64,000 nucleotides of DNA from a candidate division CSSED10-310 bacterium. Lineage in GTDB: Bacteria > CSSED10-310 > JAFGJC01. Of this stretch, positions 1 through 9,134 are shown piece by piece. The stretch lies in contig JAFGLW010000011.1 in assembly GCA_016927905.1 (NCBI GenBank), positions 120,022 through 184,021 on the forward strand, read 5' to 3'. The notes beneath the pieces were generated by a model that saw only the letters and a list, made by a program, of their open reading frames with translations, did not search any database and was not told where the DNA came from. The position numbers and the translations under genes were made by a program. Within the stretch, counting starts at the first letter, position 1, and each line of letters starts with the position of its first letter.

Positions 1-2304
1 GCCGTAATCAACAATCTTCTGCCCAGCCTGTCCCAGATGGAGACTTTCAGTGGCATTTACAGTGCATATCTCGGGTACAAGGCTTCCCAATCGGCTATTG
101 ATTACCTGCGGAAGCAGTACGGAATCGATAAAATCAGGCAGCTTTACTGGGAAATGCGGAAAACACTTCGAACCCAAAATTTCTTTGCCAAAGCGGTGCG
201 GGATACATTCGACATTGATATCCGGCAGCTTTCAGCCGAATGGCAGGAGGATCTGCGACGCCGGATCATCGAACTCGAGCGAAGACGGGAGGGAATATCA
301 TCATTCGATCTTCCGGTCGAAACCAAATCACGTTTTGCCAGGCAGTATTCTCCCGTCTTTTCTCCCGGCGGGGAACTGGTCGCCTATATCGGATCCGGAC
401 CGGAAGGTCTCAATGTATATCTGGGCAACCGCGATCCTGAAAAACCCGATCCGGTGGATTGCCTGACCTGTAATCTGAACGGCTTTAAATACCGCCAGTT
501 CGTGCTGGACGGCCGGCCCCTGCACGGCAACCAACTGGATGGCCGCCTGGCATACTTCAACAATTATGAAAACAAGACGTTTCTGTCCATCCTGGACCCG
601 GTACTGGGAGGATTGTCGGATTTCATCGAGATCGAGCAGGATAATCCAACCTCCCCGTGTATTTCCCCGGATGGGACCAATGTCATCTATGCAGCCTGGG
701 AAGAAGCCCGGTCCGATATTTTTGTGCTTGATCTGAAAACGCTGAAATCCGACAAGGTGACGGACGACGGTTATGTTGATGAAATGCCTTGCTGGTCACC
801 GGACGGTCGCTGGATTGTCTATTCCACCGAGCGGGATGAGCAGTTCGAGCTGTACCGGGTGTCCCTGTCTGGAGGGGATCCTGAACCAATGGTTCTCAGC
901 CCGGGGAACGAAACAGAACCGATTTGGTCTCCGGACGGCAGGTGGCTTGCCTACATATCCGACCGAGTCGACGGCGTCCGGGATCCCTATTTGATGGAGG
1001 TGGAAACAGGTCATATCCGGCGGCTGGCGGCACCAACTACCGGGATGTTCACACCCGCTTTTTCACCGGACACGGAGACGGTGAGTATCGTATTGTTCTA
1101 TGCGGGATCCCAGCATGTCGCGTTTTTACCGGTGGACCGGGAACCCCGGATACCGGAGGTTGCACAGGATGCCCCCGTGCTGGGAATCGAAGGTGAAACC
1201 GACGAATATGGATTTCCGGAGTTCGAACCGGCCGGTGAGGTTCCGGAAAGCGTTTCCGGGCTGGACTCCGGGAAAGCCGAGTTCAAACTCATTCCGGATG
1301 TTGCCGTCGGCCAGATCAGTTATGGCAGCGATAATGATCTGGGGATTGAAGGGGGTGTCATATTATCGGACATATTGGGAGATCACCGGTTCACCCTGCT
1401 GGGCATCAGAAGGGGAAACCGCAACGGCATGATGCTGTCGTATCTTTATCTTAAGAACCGGATCGATTATGGATTGACGGCTATTCAGGATTCCGATTTC
1501 TATTATCTGTATGATTTCATCGAAGGCCGGTACTATGAGATCGCCTGGGACTACCTCGGCGCTCAACTGCATGCCGAGTATCCCTTCACCACATTCTACC
1601 GTGCCGAACTGGATTACGGGTATTTCCGGCGCAACTATGAAACCGATCTCCCCGGTTATGCGGATTATGAGGAAAAAGCCAGTTATGTCCAATTGTCATT
1701 CGTTGGGGATACGGCCATATACAGACCTCTGACGGATTATTACGAGACGTATGACGGGTACCGGTTCCGCGTGGCCGTTTCATATCCGTTGCCCCTGGGT
1801 GACGATTATGAGGATTACATCAACACGCATTTCGATTTCCGTTATTATCTGCCGCTTACCGACCGGTCTCTAATAGCGGTCAGGGAATGGGGTGTTCTGT
1901 CATCCGGTGACCCACCTCAGCGGTTCGGTGTGGGAGGTTATGAGACAATACGCGGCTACGATTATAACACTCTGGTTGGCAACAATGTGGCGTTGACCAA
2001 TATCGAGCTGCGGTTTCCGATCATCGATATCCTGCGTTTTCCGTTCGGACTGGCATTCACCAAGGTTCGGGGAAAGGTATTCGCCGATGCCGGCATGATC
2101 TGGTCGAAGGGTGAGGATGAGAAATGGAGATTCAATGATCCCGACACACCCGAGCTGGAAGGGAATATTTACGGTGGAGCCGGTTGGGGAATCAACTTCT
2201 GGTTTATCGGTGTGGAATGGCATTTTGAATTTGCAAGGAAGACCGATTTTTCCGGATTCGGAGGGGACTGGGTGTATCAATGGTCCATCCGACGGAGTTT
2301 TTAG
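1..2304 (+). CDS. TolB-like propeller plus outer-membrane beta-barrel protein, 5' end cut by window
   Basis: The frame is open from base 1, so the 5' end lies outside the window; the first ATG at 37 is internal. The visible 767 residues begin with a helical segment like the end of a peptidase-MA-type domain. Next, roughly residues 110-390, come PD40/TolB-type propeller blades with repeated SPDG motifs (ISPDG, WSPDGRW twice). A C-terminal region of about 330 residues is rich in alternating aromatic strands, contains GGYETIRGY as in BamA/surface-antigen barrels, and ends in Phe, as outer-membrane barrels do. Inferred role: a periplasmic peptidase- or propeller-like domain tethered to an outer-membrane barrel; substrate unknown. 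It is strong evidence for a diderm cell. It converges with the HAD gene, with 8 bp between the stops. Confidence 0.85.
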   Translation, partial: AVINNLLPSLSQMETFSGIYSAYLGYKASQSAIDYLRKQYGIDKIRQLYWEMRKTLRTQNFFAKAVRDTFDIDIRQLSAEWQEDLRRRIIELERRREGISSFDLPVETKSRFARQYSPVFSPGGELVAYIGSGPEGLNVYLGNRDPEKPDPVDCLTCNLNGFKYRQFVLDGRPLHGNQLDGRLAYFNNYENKTFLSILDPVLGGLSDFIEIEQDNPTSPCISPDGTNVIYAAWEEARSDIFVLDLKTLKSDKVTDDGYVDEMPCWSPDGRWIVYSTERDEQFELYRVSLSGGDPEPMVLSPGNETEPIWSPDGRWLAYISDRVDGVRDPYLMEVETGHIRRLAAPTTGMFTPAFSPDTETVSIVLFYAGSQHVAFLPVDREPRIPEVAQDAPVLGIEGETDEYGFPEFEPAGEVPESVSGLDSGKAEFKLIPDVAVGQISYGSDNDLGIEGGVILSDILGDHRFTLLGIRRGNRNGMMLSYLYLKNRIDYGLTAIQDSDFYYLYDFIEGRYYEIAWDYLGAQLHAEYPFTTFYRAELDYGYFRRNYETDLPGYADYEEKASYVQLSFVGDTAIYRPLTDYYETYDGYRFRVAVSYPLPLGDDYEDYINTHFDFRYYLPLTDRSLIAVREWGVLSSGDPPQRFGVGGYETIRGYDYNTLVGNNVALTNIELRFPIIDILRFPFGLAFTKVRGKVFADAGMIWSKGEDEKWRFNDPDTPELEGNIYGGAGWGINFWFIGVEWHFEFARKTDFSGFGGDWVYQWSIRRSF

Positions 2305-2312
2305 ATAATCCG

Positions 2313-2984
2313 TTAATTCAGAATCGCTCGAGTCAGCGTTTCCAGGTCGGGACATGATATTGTCCCGGGCGGCACCGGCAGGACTGGAAACCGGGATGTG
2401 GGATCGAAATGAATGGGTATGAGTCCGGCCCGGGAAGCTCCTTCCAGCTCGTTTTTATCTCCGTCCCCGACAAAGGCGGTCCGCCCCGGAACGCTGCGCA
2501 GGCGGTCACATGCCAGCAGATATATCCGGGGATCCGGTTTCCAGAGTTTTTCGATGAACGAAAATACGATCTGATCCAGGAGATCGGAAAGATCAAGGCA
2601 GTCGAGAATCACCGGTCCGGCGCAGCTGGCGTTCGAAATCAAACCGGTGCGGATTTTGTTCCGGGCCAGTTTGAGCATGAGTTTCGGAATTCCCGGAACG
2701 GCAGCACATGATTCACTCAATGCCTTCCGTTCCCAGTCCAGAAGAATTTTCACACCGGATTCATCCCGGTTGAGATACCGCAGAACGATCCTGCACCGAT
2801 CCGCCAAGTTTTCATAAACACCGGCGACTGCAGGTTGCTGAGTGGCTTTCCATGCCGACGCGAATTCATCCCAATCAACACCCAGATCAACGGCAGCATC
2901 GCGTTGAACGGCCCGGTAACTCCCCGAATCCATGGTCATGATCGTATCGAACAAATCGAATATCACGGCGTCATATCGACTCAT
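2313..2984 (-). CDS. HAD-family hydrolase (phosphatase-like)
   Basis: A 223-residue haloacid-dehalogenase superfamily protein. Motif I is IFDLFDT near the N-terminus, with the first Asp as nucleophile. Motif II is LISNAS, and motif IV is FVGDGDKNELEGA near the C-terminus. A helical cap lies between motifs I and II, as in subclass I phosphatases. An ATG at 2984 is preferred over the longer frame because it puts the start 14 bp inside the 3' end of the upstream radical SAM gene and begins right before the motif I strand. The overlap suggests co-transcription with that gene. The substrate cannot be told; small phosphorylated metabolites are typical of the family. Confidence 0.85.
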   Translation of the reverse strand: MSRYDAVIFDLFDTIMTMDSGSYRAVQRDAAVDLGVDWDEFASAWKATQQPAVAGVYENLADRCRIVLRYLNRDESGVKILLDWERKALSESCAAVPGIPKLMLKLARNKIRTGLISNASCAGPVILDCLDLSDLLDQIVFSFIEKLWKPDPRIYLLACDRLRSVPGRTAFVGDGDKNELEGASRAGLIPIHFDPTSRFPVLPVPPGTISCPDLETLTRAILN

Positions 2985-3954
2985 CGGACGGTTCACTCCG
3001 GCTTCGCGCAATGAAGAAATCTTTTCCCGATTTTCTGTTGACGAAAACAAGGTCCTGCCGGGTCAGGGTGTCGAGCGCAGTTTGAACTTCGTGTCTGGGC
3101 AATGCCAAACCGCTGGACAGATCCATTGCCGTGCAGGGGCGGCGGCGGATGGTATTCAGAATCATGCGCCGGATCTGAGACGGTTCGGGGATTTCCGCCG
3201 GTTTCCGGCTGGAAATGAAAGGTGGTTGAACGGTGATGCCCATCACTTCCTGGGCATTTTGGAGTTCCGGATCGGTCAGGGGTTTCAAAAGCGGTTCGGC
3301 TCCCGGCCGGTAAAGCGTATTCAACTGAACGGCGTCCGGATTTATCCTGCGGATTTCATCACCCAGAGCAGCCAGATGTTCCGGTTGATCGTTGATGCCT
3401 TTACACAGGAAAACCTCCAGCCAGATTTTATTTGTAAATACCGACCTGAGACGTCTCAGGCCCTCCAGCAGATGATCCAGATTCAGGTCAGGATGGGGGC
3501 GGTTCATAATGGCGAAGATATCTGGATCCACGGTATCCAAAGACGGGATCAACACGTCGATATCCGCGATGTCCCGGATCACCTCATCACGGTATAGGAG
3601 CGTGCCGTTGGTCAGAAGAACCAAAGGTGTTTCCGTCAAGGACCGGATGAGAGTTGTGATCCTGGGTATGGAAACACTCAGGGTTGGTTCACCCGAACCG
3701 GAAAAAGTGATGAAATCCATCCGGCCGGTCAAATCGGGCAGGCGGTCAAGAATATCCGCTTCGACCGCTTCGGCGGGCACATATTCCTTCCGTTCCACGG
3801 TCAGGTTCGTTGTCGGGCCGCACTCGCAATAGATGCAGTTGAGTGTGCAGGTTTTATATGGGACCAGGTCGATACCCAGGGAACGGCCCAAGCGCCTGGA
3901 AGGTACCGGACCGAAAACAAATCGATTGGATTCCGTGTATTTTCGAACGGTCAT
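2971..3954 (-). CDS. Radical SAM protein, COG0731 (TYW1-like) family, paralogue 1
   Basis: About 327 residues. The N-terminus carries the family signature FGPVPSRRLGRSLG followed by the cluster motif CTLNCIYC (CxxxCxxC) for a [4Fe-4S] cluster and SAM. FSGSGEPTL and LLTNGTL match the SAM-binding strands. The C-terminal 80 residues look like a winged helix. Archaeal relatives make wyosine in tRNA-Phe; bacterial members have no established role, so the substrate is unknown. The start is the ATG at 3954 (a TTG lies one codon upstream). No Shine-Dalgarno is visible, and a TATACT box lies 9 bp upstream, so the mRNA may be nearly leaderless. Two more paralogues lie at 58927 and 59922. Confidence 0.88.
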   Translation of the reverse strand: MTVRKYTESNRFVFGPVPSRRLGRSLGIDLVPYKTCTLNCIYCECGPTTNLTVERKEYVPAEAVEADILDRLPDLTGRMDFITFSGSGEPTLSVSIPRITTLIRSLTETPLVLLTNGTLLYRDEVIRDIADIDVLIPSLDTVDPDIFAIMNRPHPDLNLDHLLEGLRRLRSVFTNKIWLEVFLCKGINDQPEHLAALGDEIRRINPDAVQLNTLYRPGAEPLLKPLTDPELQNAQEVMGITVQPPFISSRKPAEIPEPSQIRRMILNTIRRRPCTAMDLSSGLALPRHEVQTALDTLTRQDLVFVNRKSGKDFFIARSRSEPSDESI

Positions 3955-3985
3955 CAACGGGGAGTATACAGGTCCGGGGCGACCC

Positions 3986-4014
3986 TCGACAAGTTAAACC
4001 AGAATCTCTAATAT
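3986..4014 (+). promoter_or_regulatory. Sigma-70-type promoter for tatA/B, nearly leaderless
   Basis: TCGACA (3986-3991), a 17 bp spacer, then TAATAT (4009-4014). The predicted transcription start is about 4021, only about two bases before the ATG at 4023, which agrees with the lack of any Shine-Dalgarno sequence there. Confidence 0.5.
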
Positions 4015-4022
4015 GGCATCCG

Positions 4023-4400
4023 ATGTTTGGTATCGGATTTCAGGAAATTCTGATTATTCTGGTCGTTGTCCTGATTATTTTCGGACCTAAGAAGCTGCCG
4101 GAGCTTGCCAGGTTGATCGGGAAGGGACTGGCGGAATTCCGCCGAGCCACCTATGATCTGAAATCGGCCATCGACCTTGAAAACATCAACCGGTACGAAC
4201 CCCCTGCCGCTCCGAAAACACCGCCGGCTGAATTGCCGGAGAAAACGGGTCCCGGGTTTGCAGACGACGAGATCGAAAATCCGGATCCGTCGGATTCGAA
4301 ATCCACTGAACCTTCGACCGGAAGATCTTCAGAATCCGACTCCGGCGAACCAGCGGCGACAGATCAATCCAGCCGGATTTCCGGCAATTCCGACAAATGA
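4023..4400 (+). CDS. tatB: Twin-arginine translocase subunit, TatA/TatB family
   Basis: A 125-residue protein. It starts MFGIGFQEI, has one transmembrane helix (about residues 6-21), then the hinge FGPKKLPEL and an amphipathic helix to about residue 50, followed by a long acidic, Ser/Pro-rich tail. This is the classic TatA/TatB layout; the Glu early in the helix and the FGPKKLPEL hinge are conserved. With TatC it forms the Tat export channel for folded proteins. No second TatA-type gene is visible here, so it may serve both A and B roles, or tatA lies elsewhere. The ATG at 4023 was chosen because the hydrophobic helix starts there. It overlaps tatC by 4 bp (ATGA). Confidence 0.9.
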   Translation: MFGIGFQEILIILVVVLIIFGPKKLPELARLIGKGLAEFRRATYDLKSAIDLENINRYEPPAAPKTPPAELPEKTGPGFADDEIENPDPSDSKSTEPSTGRSSESDSGEPAATDQSSRISGNSDK

Positions 4401-5173
4401 AGCGACGGGAGTCAGCGGGAAATCCCCAGAACGGGGAAATGACCATATTGGAACATCTGACGGAGTTGCGTGCCTGCCTGATCAAATCCCTCGCGGCAGT
4501 CGGTATCGGCGCCGTTATCTGTTTTGCGTTTGCTGAACATATTTTCGATTTTCTCTCCGAGCCCTTGATCCGGATTCTCCCGCAGGCGAACCGAGAAATG
4601 GTTTTCACCAGTCTTCCAGAAGTTTTCTTTGTCTACATCAAGGTCGCCCTGTTTGCCGGTATTCTGCTGGCTTCACCGGTTATCTTTCATCAGATATGGA
4701 AATTCGTGGCTCCGGCTCTTTACAGCCACGAGAAACGGTATGTGATTCCATTCGTCCTGATCTCCACCGTTTTTTTTCTGCTCGGCGCAGCGTTCAGCTA
4801 CTATCAAATCTTTCCATACGGTTTTAAGTTCTTCATAGGATTTTCTGATGAGAATATCCGTCCGATGATCACTCTGAAGGACTATTTGAAGTTTTCGACC
4901 CGTCTGCTTCTGGCGTTCGGATTGGTTTTCGAGATGCCCATCGTCATTTCTTTTCTGGCAAAACTCGGCCTGGTAACTCCCGCATTTCTTAGAAAGAACC
5001 GCAAATACGCCCTGCTGATAATCGTGATCATCGCGGCGATCCTGACACCACCGGATATCGTGACCCAGTTGATGATGGCGGGACCCATGTACGTTCTTTA
5101 TGAACTCAGTATCCTGTCAGCCATGATTTTCGGCAGGAAATCCCGAACAGCACGGGATTCAGACAACCAGTGA
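4397..5173 (+). CDS. tatC: Sec-independent protein translocase TatC
   Basis: A 258-residue polytopic membrane protein with about six hydrophobic segments. The N-terminal cytoplasmic HLTELRACLIKS matches the TatC signature HLxELRxRL. A later FEMPIVISFLAKLG and an ILTPPDIVTQ segment are also typical of TatC. It recognises twin-arginine signal peptides and is the core of the Tat translocon. It begins inside the stop of the TatA/B gene, so translation is probably coupled. Its last 15 bp overlap the 3' end of the convergent ribonuclease R gene. Confidence 0.95.
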   Translation: MKRRESAGNPQNGEMTILEHLTELRACLIKSLAAVGIGAVICFAFAEHIFDFLSEPLIRILPQANREMVFTSLPEVFFVYIKVALFAGILLASPVIFHQIWKFVAPALYSHEKRYVIPFVLISTVFFLLGAAFSYYQIFPYGFKFFIGFSDENIRPMITLKDYLKFSTRLLLAFGLVFEMPIVISFLAKLGLVTPAFLRKNRKYALLIIVIIAAILTPPDIVTQLMMAGPMYVLYELSILSAMIFGRKSRTARDSDNQ

Positions 5174-7273
5174 GAAATCCAGAATACCCCGGTCGATATC
5201 CGCACATTCGACTTTGATCTTCACGGTCATTCCCGGTTTCAACACCATGGCGCCGTCTGCCCGGCTCAGTTTGTTTTCCGATTCGATGAACCGGTAAAAC
5301 CCTTCGAGCAGTCTGACCGGTATCAATCCCTCGACAAACGGATCGTCCAGCTCCACGAATGCGCCGAACGGTTCGACATGTGTAATCGTACCGGTATATT
5401 CTTCACCGATTTTCTGACTCATGAACCTGATTTTCCGGAGTTTCACGGCGTTCCATTCGGCTTCCTGAGCGTCACGTTCTTTTTCCGACAGGTGCTTCGC
5501 TCTCGTTTCAAGTTCCGAATCCGTCCATGCGGGTCCAGCACCGTTGGATCCCAGCGCTGATTTGACGGCACGGTGAACTTCCAGATCGGGATACCTGCGA
5601 ATCGGAGATGTGAACTGAGTGTATTGAGACAGCGCCAACCCGAAATGGCCGGCATCGCGAATGGAATATTCGGCCCGTTTCATAGCTCGAAGGATCTGGT
5701 AGGATGCGACGGATCGAATGGGGATTGAATCGATTGAAGACAGCATGGACCGGACCTGATCCGGGTCCAACGGGTTGTCCGGCGGATGGATCCCGAGTCT
5801 TTTCAGTGCAGTTTTCAGATCATCCACGGTTGTGGGATCCGGCGGTTCATGGATGCGTCGAAAATATTGAATCCCCCGGGAATCCAGTGTCCCGGCCACA
5901 ATCACATTCGCAGCGATCATGAATTCCTCGATGGACTGCTCGGCGATACTCCGGAGTTTGCGATGTATTCCGATGATCTGATTCTGCGGATTAAACCGGA
6001 AATGGGCTTCCGGCATATCCAGGTCCAGAACACCCCGCCGGATATGTTGCTGAAGCAGCAGGGTGCAGATATGGGTCAGCGTTTTGCACAGCAGAACGAT
6101 TTCCGGCATCACATGCTGATCCACGGCGCCCCGTGACGCCCGGTAAAACTCAGCATAGGTCATGCGCGCCTTGGATCGGATAATGGACGGTTCGACCTCA
6201 CCGGACACGATGGTTCCTTCCGGATCGATATCGATCCAGACCGTTACCGTCAGTTTGTCTTGGTCGGGCCGGAGGGAGCAGATATCGGTGGACAGGCGTT
6301 CCGGCAGCATGTGCACCGCCCTTTCCGGGAAATAAACGGATGTTCCGCGCTGGTAAGCTTCCCGGTCGATGGCGGATCCGGGATGGACATAATGACTGAC
6401 ATCGGCGATATGGACACCCAGCCTATAACCGGTTTTCGTCCGGGCAACCGACAGCGCATCATCGAAATCTCTGGCGGATTCGGGATCGACCGTGATCACC
6501 AGATCATCTCGAAGATCCCTGCGGGTCCCGATATCGGCAGCCGCGATTTTTCCGGTTATGAGTTCGGCTTCACGCAGAACTTCCTCCGGGAACTCATCCC
6601 GCAATCCATGATTGAAGATCAAGATGGCCGTTTCAACACCCGCTTCGTTCCTGGACCCCAGGACTTTTTCAATCCGCGCACTCAATCCGGGAGATTTCCC
6701 CGGAGGATTGATCTGAGCGGCAACGATTTTGCCATCCAGTTTTTCCCGGTCGACTTTCTGGGATACTCGGATCGGCGGAGCGATACGGGGATTCAGCGGA
6801 ACGATTTCTCCGCCGCCTTTGTATTGATGGAAATAGCCGAGGATGGGATCCGGGCGGCGTTCCACGATCCTGACCACAGTGCCTTTGCGGATTCGTTTCC
6901 CCGCGGAACCGTATACTCTGACCTCGATGCGGTCTCCGTCCACAAGTTTACGGGCATCCTGACGGTTCAACCGGACCGTGAAGCCTTCGGGCTCGATAAC
7001 GGCATCTCCGGCTCCCGACATCTTTCGCTTGAAGATACCGGCATGGTTTTCCCGATCTGGTCCGAGGCGGAATGCTGTGCGGGCCGTCCGGATGATCTGG
7101 CCTTTCCGTTCCAGCTGTCTCAGCGTTTTCCAGATGAGATGCATTTGAGACCTGGGAAGTTTCAGCGTTTTGGCCAGCCTGGCGGAAGTGATGCCCTGGG
7201 GGTATTTGGCGATTTCGACCAGTATTCCCGAAGACATGTCATCCCGGGAACCGAATTTATTTTTTCTTGACAA
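5159..7273 (-). CDS. rnr: Ribonuclease R (RNB-family 3'-5' exoribonuclease)
   Basis: 704 residues with the usual order: an N-terminal winged helix (about 10-65), cold-shock/OB domains (about 70-240), the RNB catalytic domain (about 250-580) and a C-terminal S1 domain (about 625-703, beginning GEEYTGTITHVEPFGAFVEL). The catalytic acidic cluster is visible in TVDPESARDFDDALSV, and HIADVSHYV and FTSPIRRYPDL are family hallmarks. It degrades structured RNA processively from the 3' end. The C-terminus stops just after the S1 domain, so the Lys-rich tail of enterobacterial RNase R is missing. Its start is 43 bp from the divergent tRNA-Leu gene. Confidence 0.95.
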   Translation of the reverse strand: MSRKNKFGSRDDMSSGILVEIAKYPQGITSARLAKTLKLPRSQMHLIWKTLRQLERKGQIIRTARTAFRLGPDRENHAGIFKRKMSGAGDAVIEPEGFTVRLNRQDARKLVDGDRIEVRVYGSAGKRIRKGTVVRIVERRPDPILGYFHQYKGGGEIVPLNPRIAPPIRVSQKVDREKLDGKIVAAQINPPGKSPGLSARIEKVLGSRNEAGVETAILIFNHGLRDEFPEEVLREAELITGKIAAADIGTRRDLRDDLVITVDPESARDFDDALSVARTKTGYRLGVHIADVSHYVHPGSAIDREAYQRGTSVYFPERAVHMLPERLSTDICSLRPDQDKLTVTVWIDIDPEGTIVSGEVEPSIIRSKARMTYAEFYRASRGAVDQHVMPEIVLLCKTLTHICTLLLQQHIRRGVLDLDMPEAHFRFNPQNQIIGIHRKLRSIAEQSIEEFMIAANVIVAGTLDSRGIQYFRRIHEPPDPTTVDDLKTALKRLGIHPPDNPLDPDQVRSMLSSIDSIPIRSVASYQILRAMKRAEYSIRDAGHFGLALSQYTQFTSPIRRYPDLEVHRAVKSALGSNGAGPAWTDSELETRAKHLSEKERDAQEAEWNAVKLRKIRFMSQKIGEEYTGTITHVEPFGAFVELDDPFVEGLIPVRLLEGFYRFIESENKLSRADGAMVLKPGMTVKIKVECADIDRGILDFSLVV

Positions 7274-7315
7274 ATTGACCTCCAGTCAGCATTATCAAAG
7301 CGGAATTCTGCACTT

Positions 7316-7399
7316 GCCGAAGTGGTGGAATTGGCAGACACGCTAGGTTCAGGGTCTAGTGTCCGCAAGGATGTGGGGGTTCGAGTCCCCCCTTCGGCA
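7316..7399 (+). tRNA. tRNA-Leu (anticodon CAG)
   Basis: An 84-base type II (long variable arm) tRNA. The acceptor stem pairs GCCGAAG (7316-7322) with CTTCGGC (7392-7398), and A7399 is the discriminator. The anticodon stem pairs CTAGG with TCTAG around a TTCAGGG loop, giving anticodon CAG at 7350-7352. The T arm GGGGG-TTCGAGT-CCCCC is clear. CCA is not encoded. Confidence 0.96.
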
Positions 7400-7453
7400 T
7401 TTCAAGTATATCAGAATTTCAATCGTCATCCCATTTTCGGTGCGGGAATGGAT

Positions 7454-8938
7454 TCAAACCTGTTTCCGTGTCCAGGCTCCCCTTTGGAACCAGATGAAGG
7501 CGATAACCCCGGCAAGAATCTGTGCAGCTGCGGTCGCCCAGAAAACACCGTCGACGCCCATGGCCGTCAACCGGCTCAGACCGACGGCCAAAGGCACCTG
7601 CAAACCCCAGAGACTGATCAAGGTGATGATCATGGGACTGACGGTGTCGCCCGCTCCTCCCAGACTTCGATTTAAAACTATGGACAGTGACAGAAACGGC
7701 ATGGAAACGGCGATGATCCTCAGCATGACGGCACCGGTTGTCACCACTTCGGGACTGGTATCGAAAATAGAAATCAGTGATACCGGAAACATCAGAAAAC
7801 ATGCGGATACGCACAGTAGAAACAAAAAATAATAATACACCGTCGTATAAGCGCTCTTCCAGGATCGTTCCGGTTTCCCCGCTCCCAGGTTCTGCCCGAC
7901 CAGGCTGGCTGCCGCCACCCCGAAACCAAATCCGGGGAAGAGTGCCAGCATGAACAGCCTGTGTCCGATACCGTAAGCGGCTACGGCCGACGTTCCGAAT
8001 GCCGTGACCAGTCCCATGAGGACGATTCCCATGAATCCCCGCAGACTGAGTTGAATGGATGCGGGAAATCCCAGTTTCAATATCCGGCCGATGATGGACC
8101 AATCGGGTGACAGGTGCATCAGCCTTAACCTGAGCCGGATCTTTCCTGATTTCAGGTAATACAGAAATATCAGGCAGGCAGTGGCGCGTGAAAAAACAGT
8201 GGCCCAGGCAGCACCGTCGATTCCAAGGCGGGGAAACGGACCCAATCCGAAGATAAGACAGGGATCCACCAAAGCGTTTATGAGGAGAGCAAAGGTCATC
8301 ACCTTCATGGGAGTCACCGCATCACCTGTTCCCTGCATTACCGCATTGATGACGAAGGTCAAAAATATGAAAGCACTGCTGGCGAACAATATGTTCAAAT
8401 AGGAACTGCCAGTCTTCACCACAGTTTGTTCCGCTCCCATCAAACCGAACAACCGCTCACTGTAAGCGATTCCGCCGATTGCCACCGGTATGGACAGAAG
8501 CAAAGCCAAGGTCAACGCATTGGCGGTGATCCGGTCGACACCGGCATAATCCCTTGCGCCGAATGCCCGGGCGACCATGGCGGAAGCGCCGATTCCGACG
8601 CCCATGATCACCATGAATAAAACCATCATCAATGTTCCGGCGATGGACAATGCCGCAATGGATTCTGACCCGAGCCGGCCCACCCAGAACATGTCAACGA
8701 TGTTGAACAGCGTCTGGGTGAGATTGGTCACGATCTGTGGCAGGGCAATGATCCAGATGGTCCGGGAAATGTTCCCCTGGGTCAGATCCAGTTTTCGGCC
8801 CCGGGAAGAAACCGTCATGATTTCCGACAAAAAACCCTGATCACCCGGTATTTCCATCCGATGCCGATCCGGATGCGTTTCTCCCGAGGAAGGCGGAACC
8901 CGGGATTCTGTCACCATGTGTTCGGTGCGATTCTGCAT
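7454..8938 (-). CDS. MATE-family multidrug/metabolite antiporter
   Basis: About 494 residues with twelve hydrophobic segments in two similar halves. The conserved start of the fold, LTQGNISRTIWIIALPQIV, is followed by VDMFWVGRLG, the MATE TM1-TM2 signature (D-x-x-x-V-G-x-L-G). The second half has GFPASIQLSLRG and GIGHRLFMLALFPGFGFG. It exports drugs or metabolites in exchange for Na+ or H+. The start is uncertain. An ATG at 8938 gives a long hydrophilic leader, and an ATG at 8818 is just before the conserved core. No strong ribosome binding site separates them. The gene converges with the tRNA-Leu. Confidence 0.88.
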   Translation of the reverse strand: MQNRTEHMVTESRVPPSSGETHPDRHRMEIPGDQGFLSEIMTVSSRGRKLDLTQGNISRTIWIIALPQIVTNLTQTLFNIVDMFWVGRLGSESIAALSIAGTLMMVLFMVIMGVGIGASAMVARAFGARDYAGVDRITANALTLALLLSIPVAIGGIAYSERLFGLMGAEQTVVKTGSSYLNILFASSAFIFLTFVINAVMQGTGDAVTPMKVMTFALLINALVDPCLIFGLGPFPRLGIDGAAWATVFSRATACLIFLYYLKSGKIRLRLRLMHLSPDWSIIGRILKLGFPASIQLSLRGFMGIVLMGLVTAFGTSAVAAYGIGHRLFMLALFPGFGFGVAAASLVGQNLGAGKPERSWKSAYTTVYYYFLFLLCVSACFLMFPVSLISIFDTSPEVVTTGAVMLRIIAVSMPFLSLSIVLNRSLGGAGDTVSPMIITLISLWGLQVPLAVGLSRLTAMGVDGVFWATAAAQILAGVIAFIWFQRGAWTRKQV

Positions 8939-9013
8939 TGAAAACCCAAAACCCCCGATTGGGGAATGTAGCAAAAGATCCCGTTCATGTATACGATCGG
9001 ATTGAAACGCCGG

Positions 9014-9044
9014 AAAAAAAAGAGAATCCGGGAGCCGGATTCTC
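9014..9044 (-). terminator. Intrinsic terminator closing the 9-17.8 kb operon
   Basis: Read on the minus strand: a perfect 10 bp stem GAGAATCCGG / CCGGATTCTC (9044-9035 with 9031-9022), a 3-base loop, then eight T residues (9021-9014). It lies about 90 bp beyond the stop at 9135. Confidence 0.93.
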
Positions 9045-9134
9045 CATGTTCCTGAAAGGGAGGAGGTTTAAGGACGGGGTGTTTAACCCTCACTCCGTAT
9101 GACCCGGGGAACGTTGATGGGTTACAATTTTTTT

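Noticed and set aside
6260..7270. 336-codon plus-strand frame
   Set aside because: Runs fully antisense to ribonuclease R, whose motifs are clear; low-complexity FxRx repeats show it is a shadow.
7316..7399. tRNA-Leu as an integration site
   Set aside because: No integrase and no direct repeat of the tRNA 3' end was noticed nearby.
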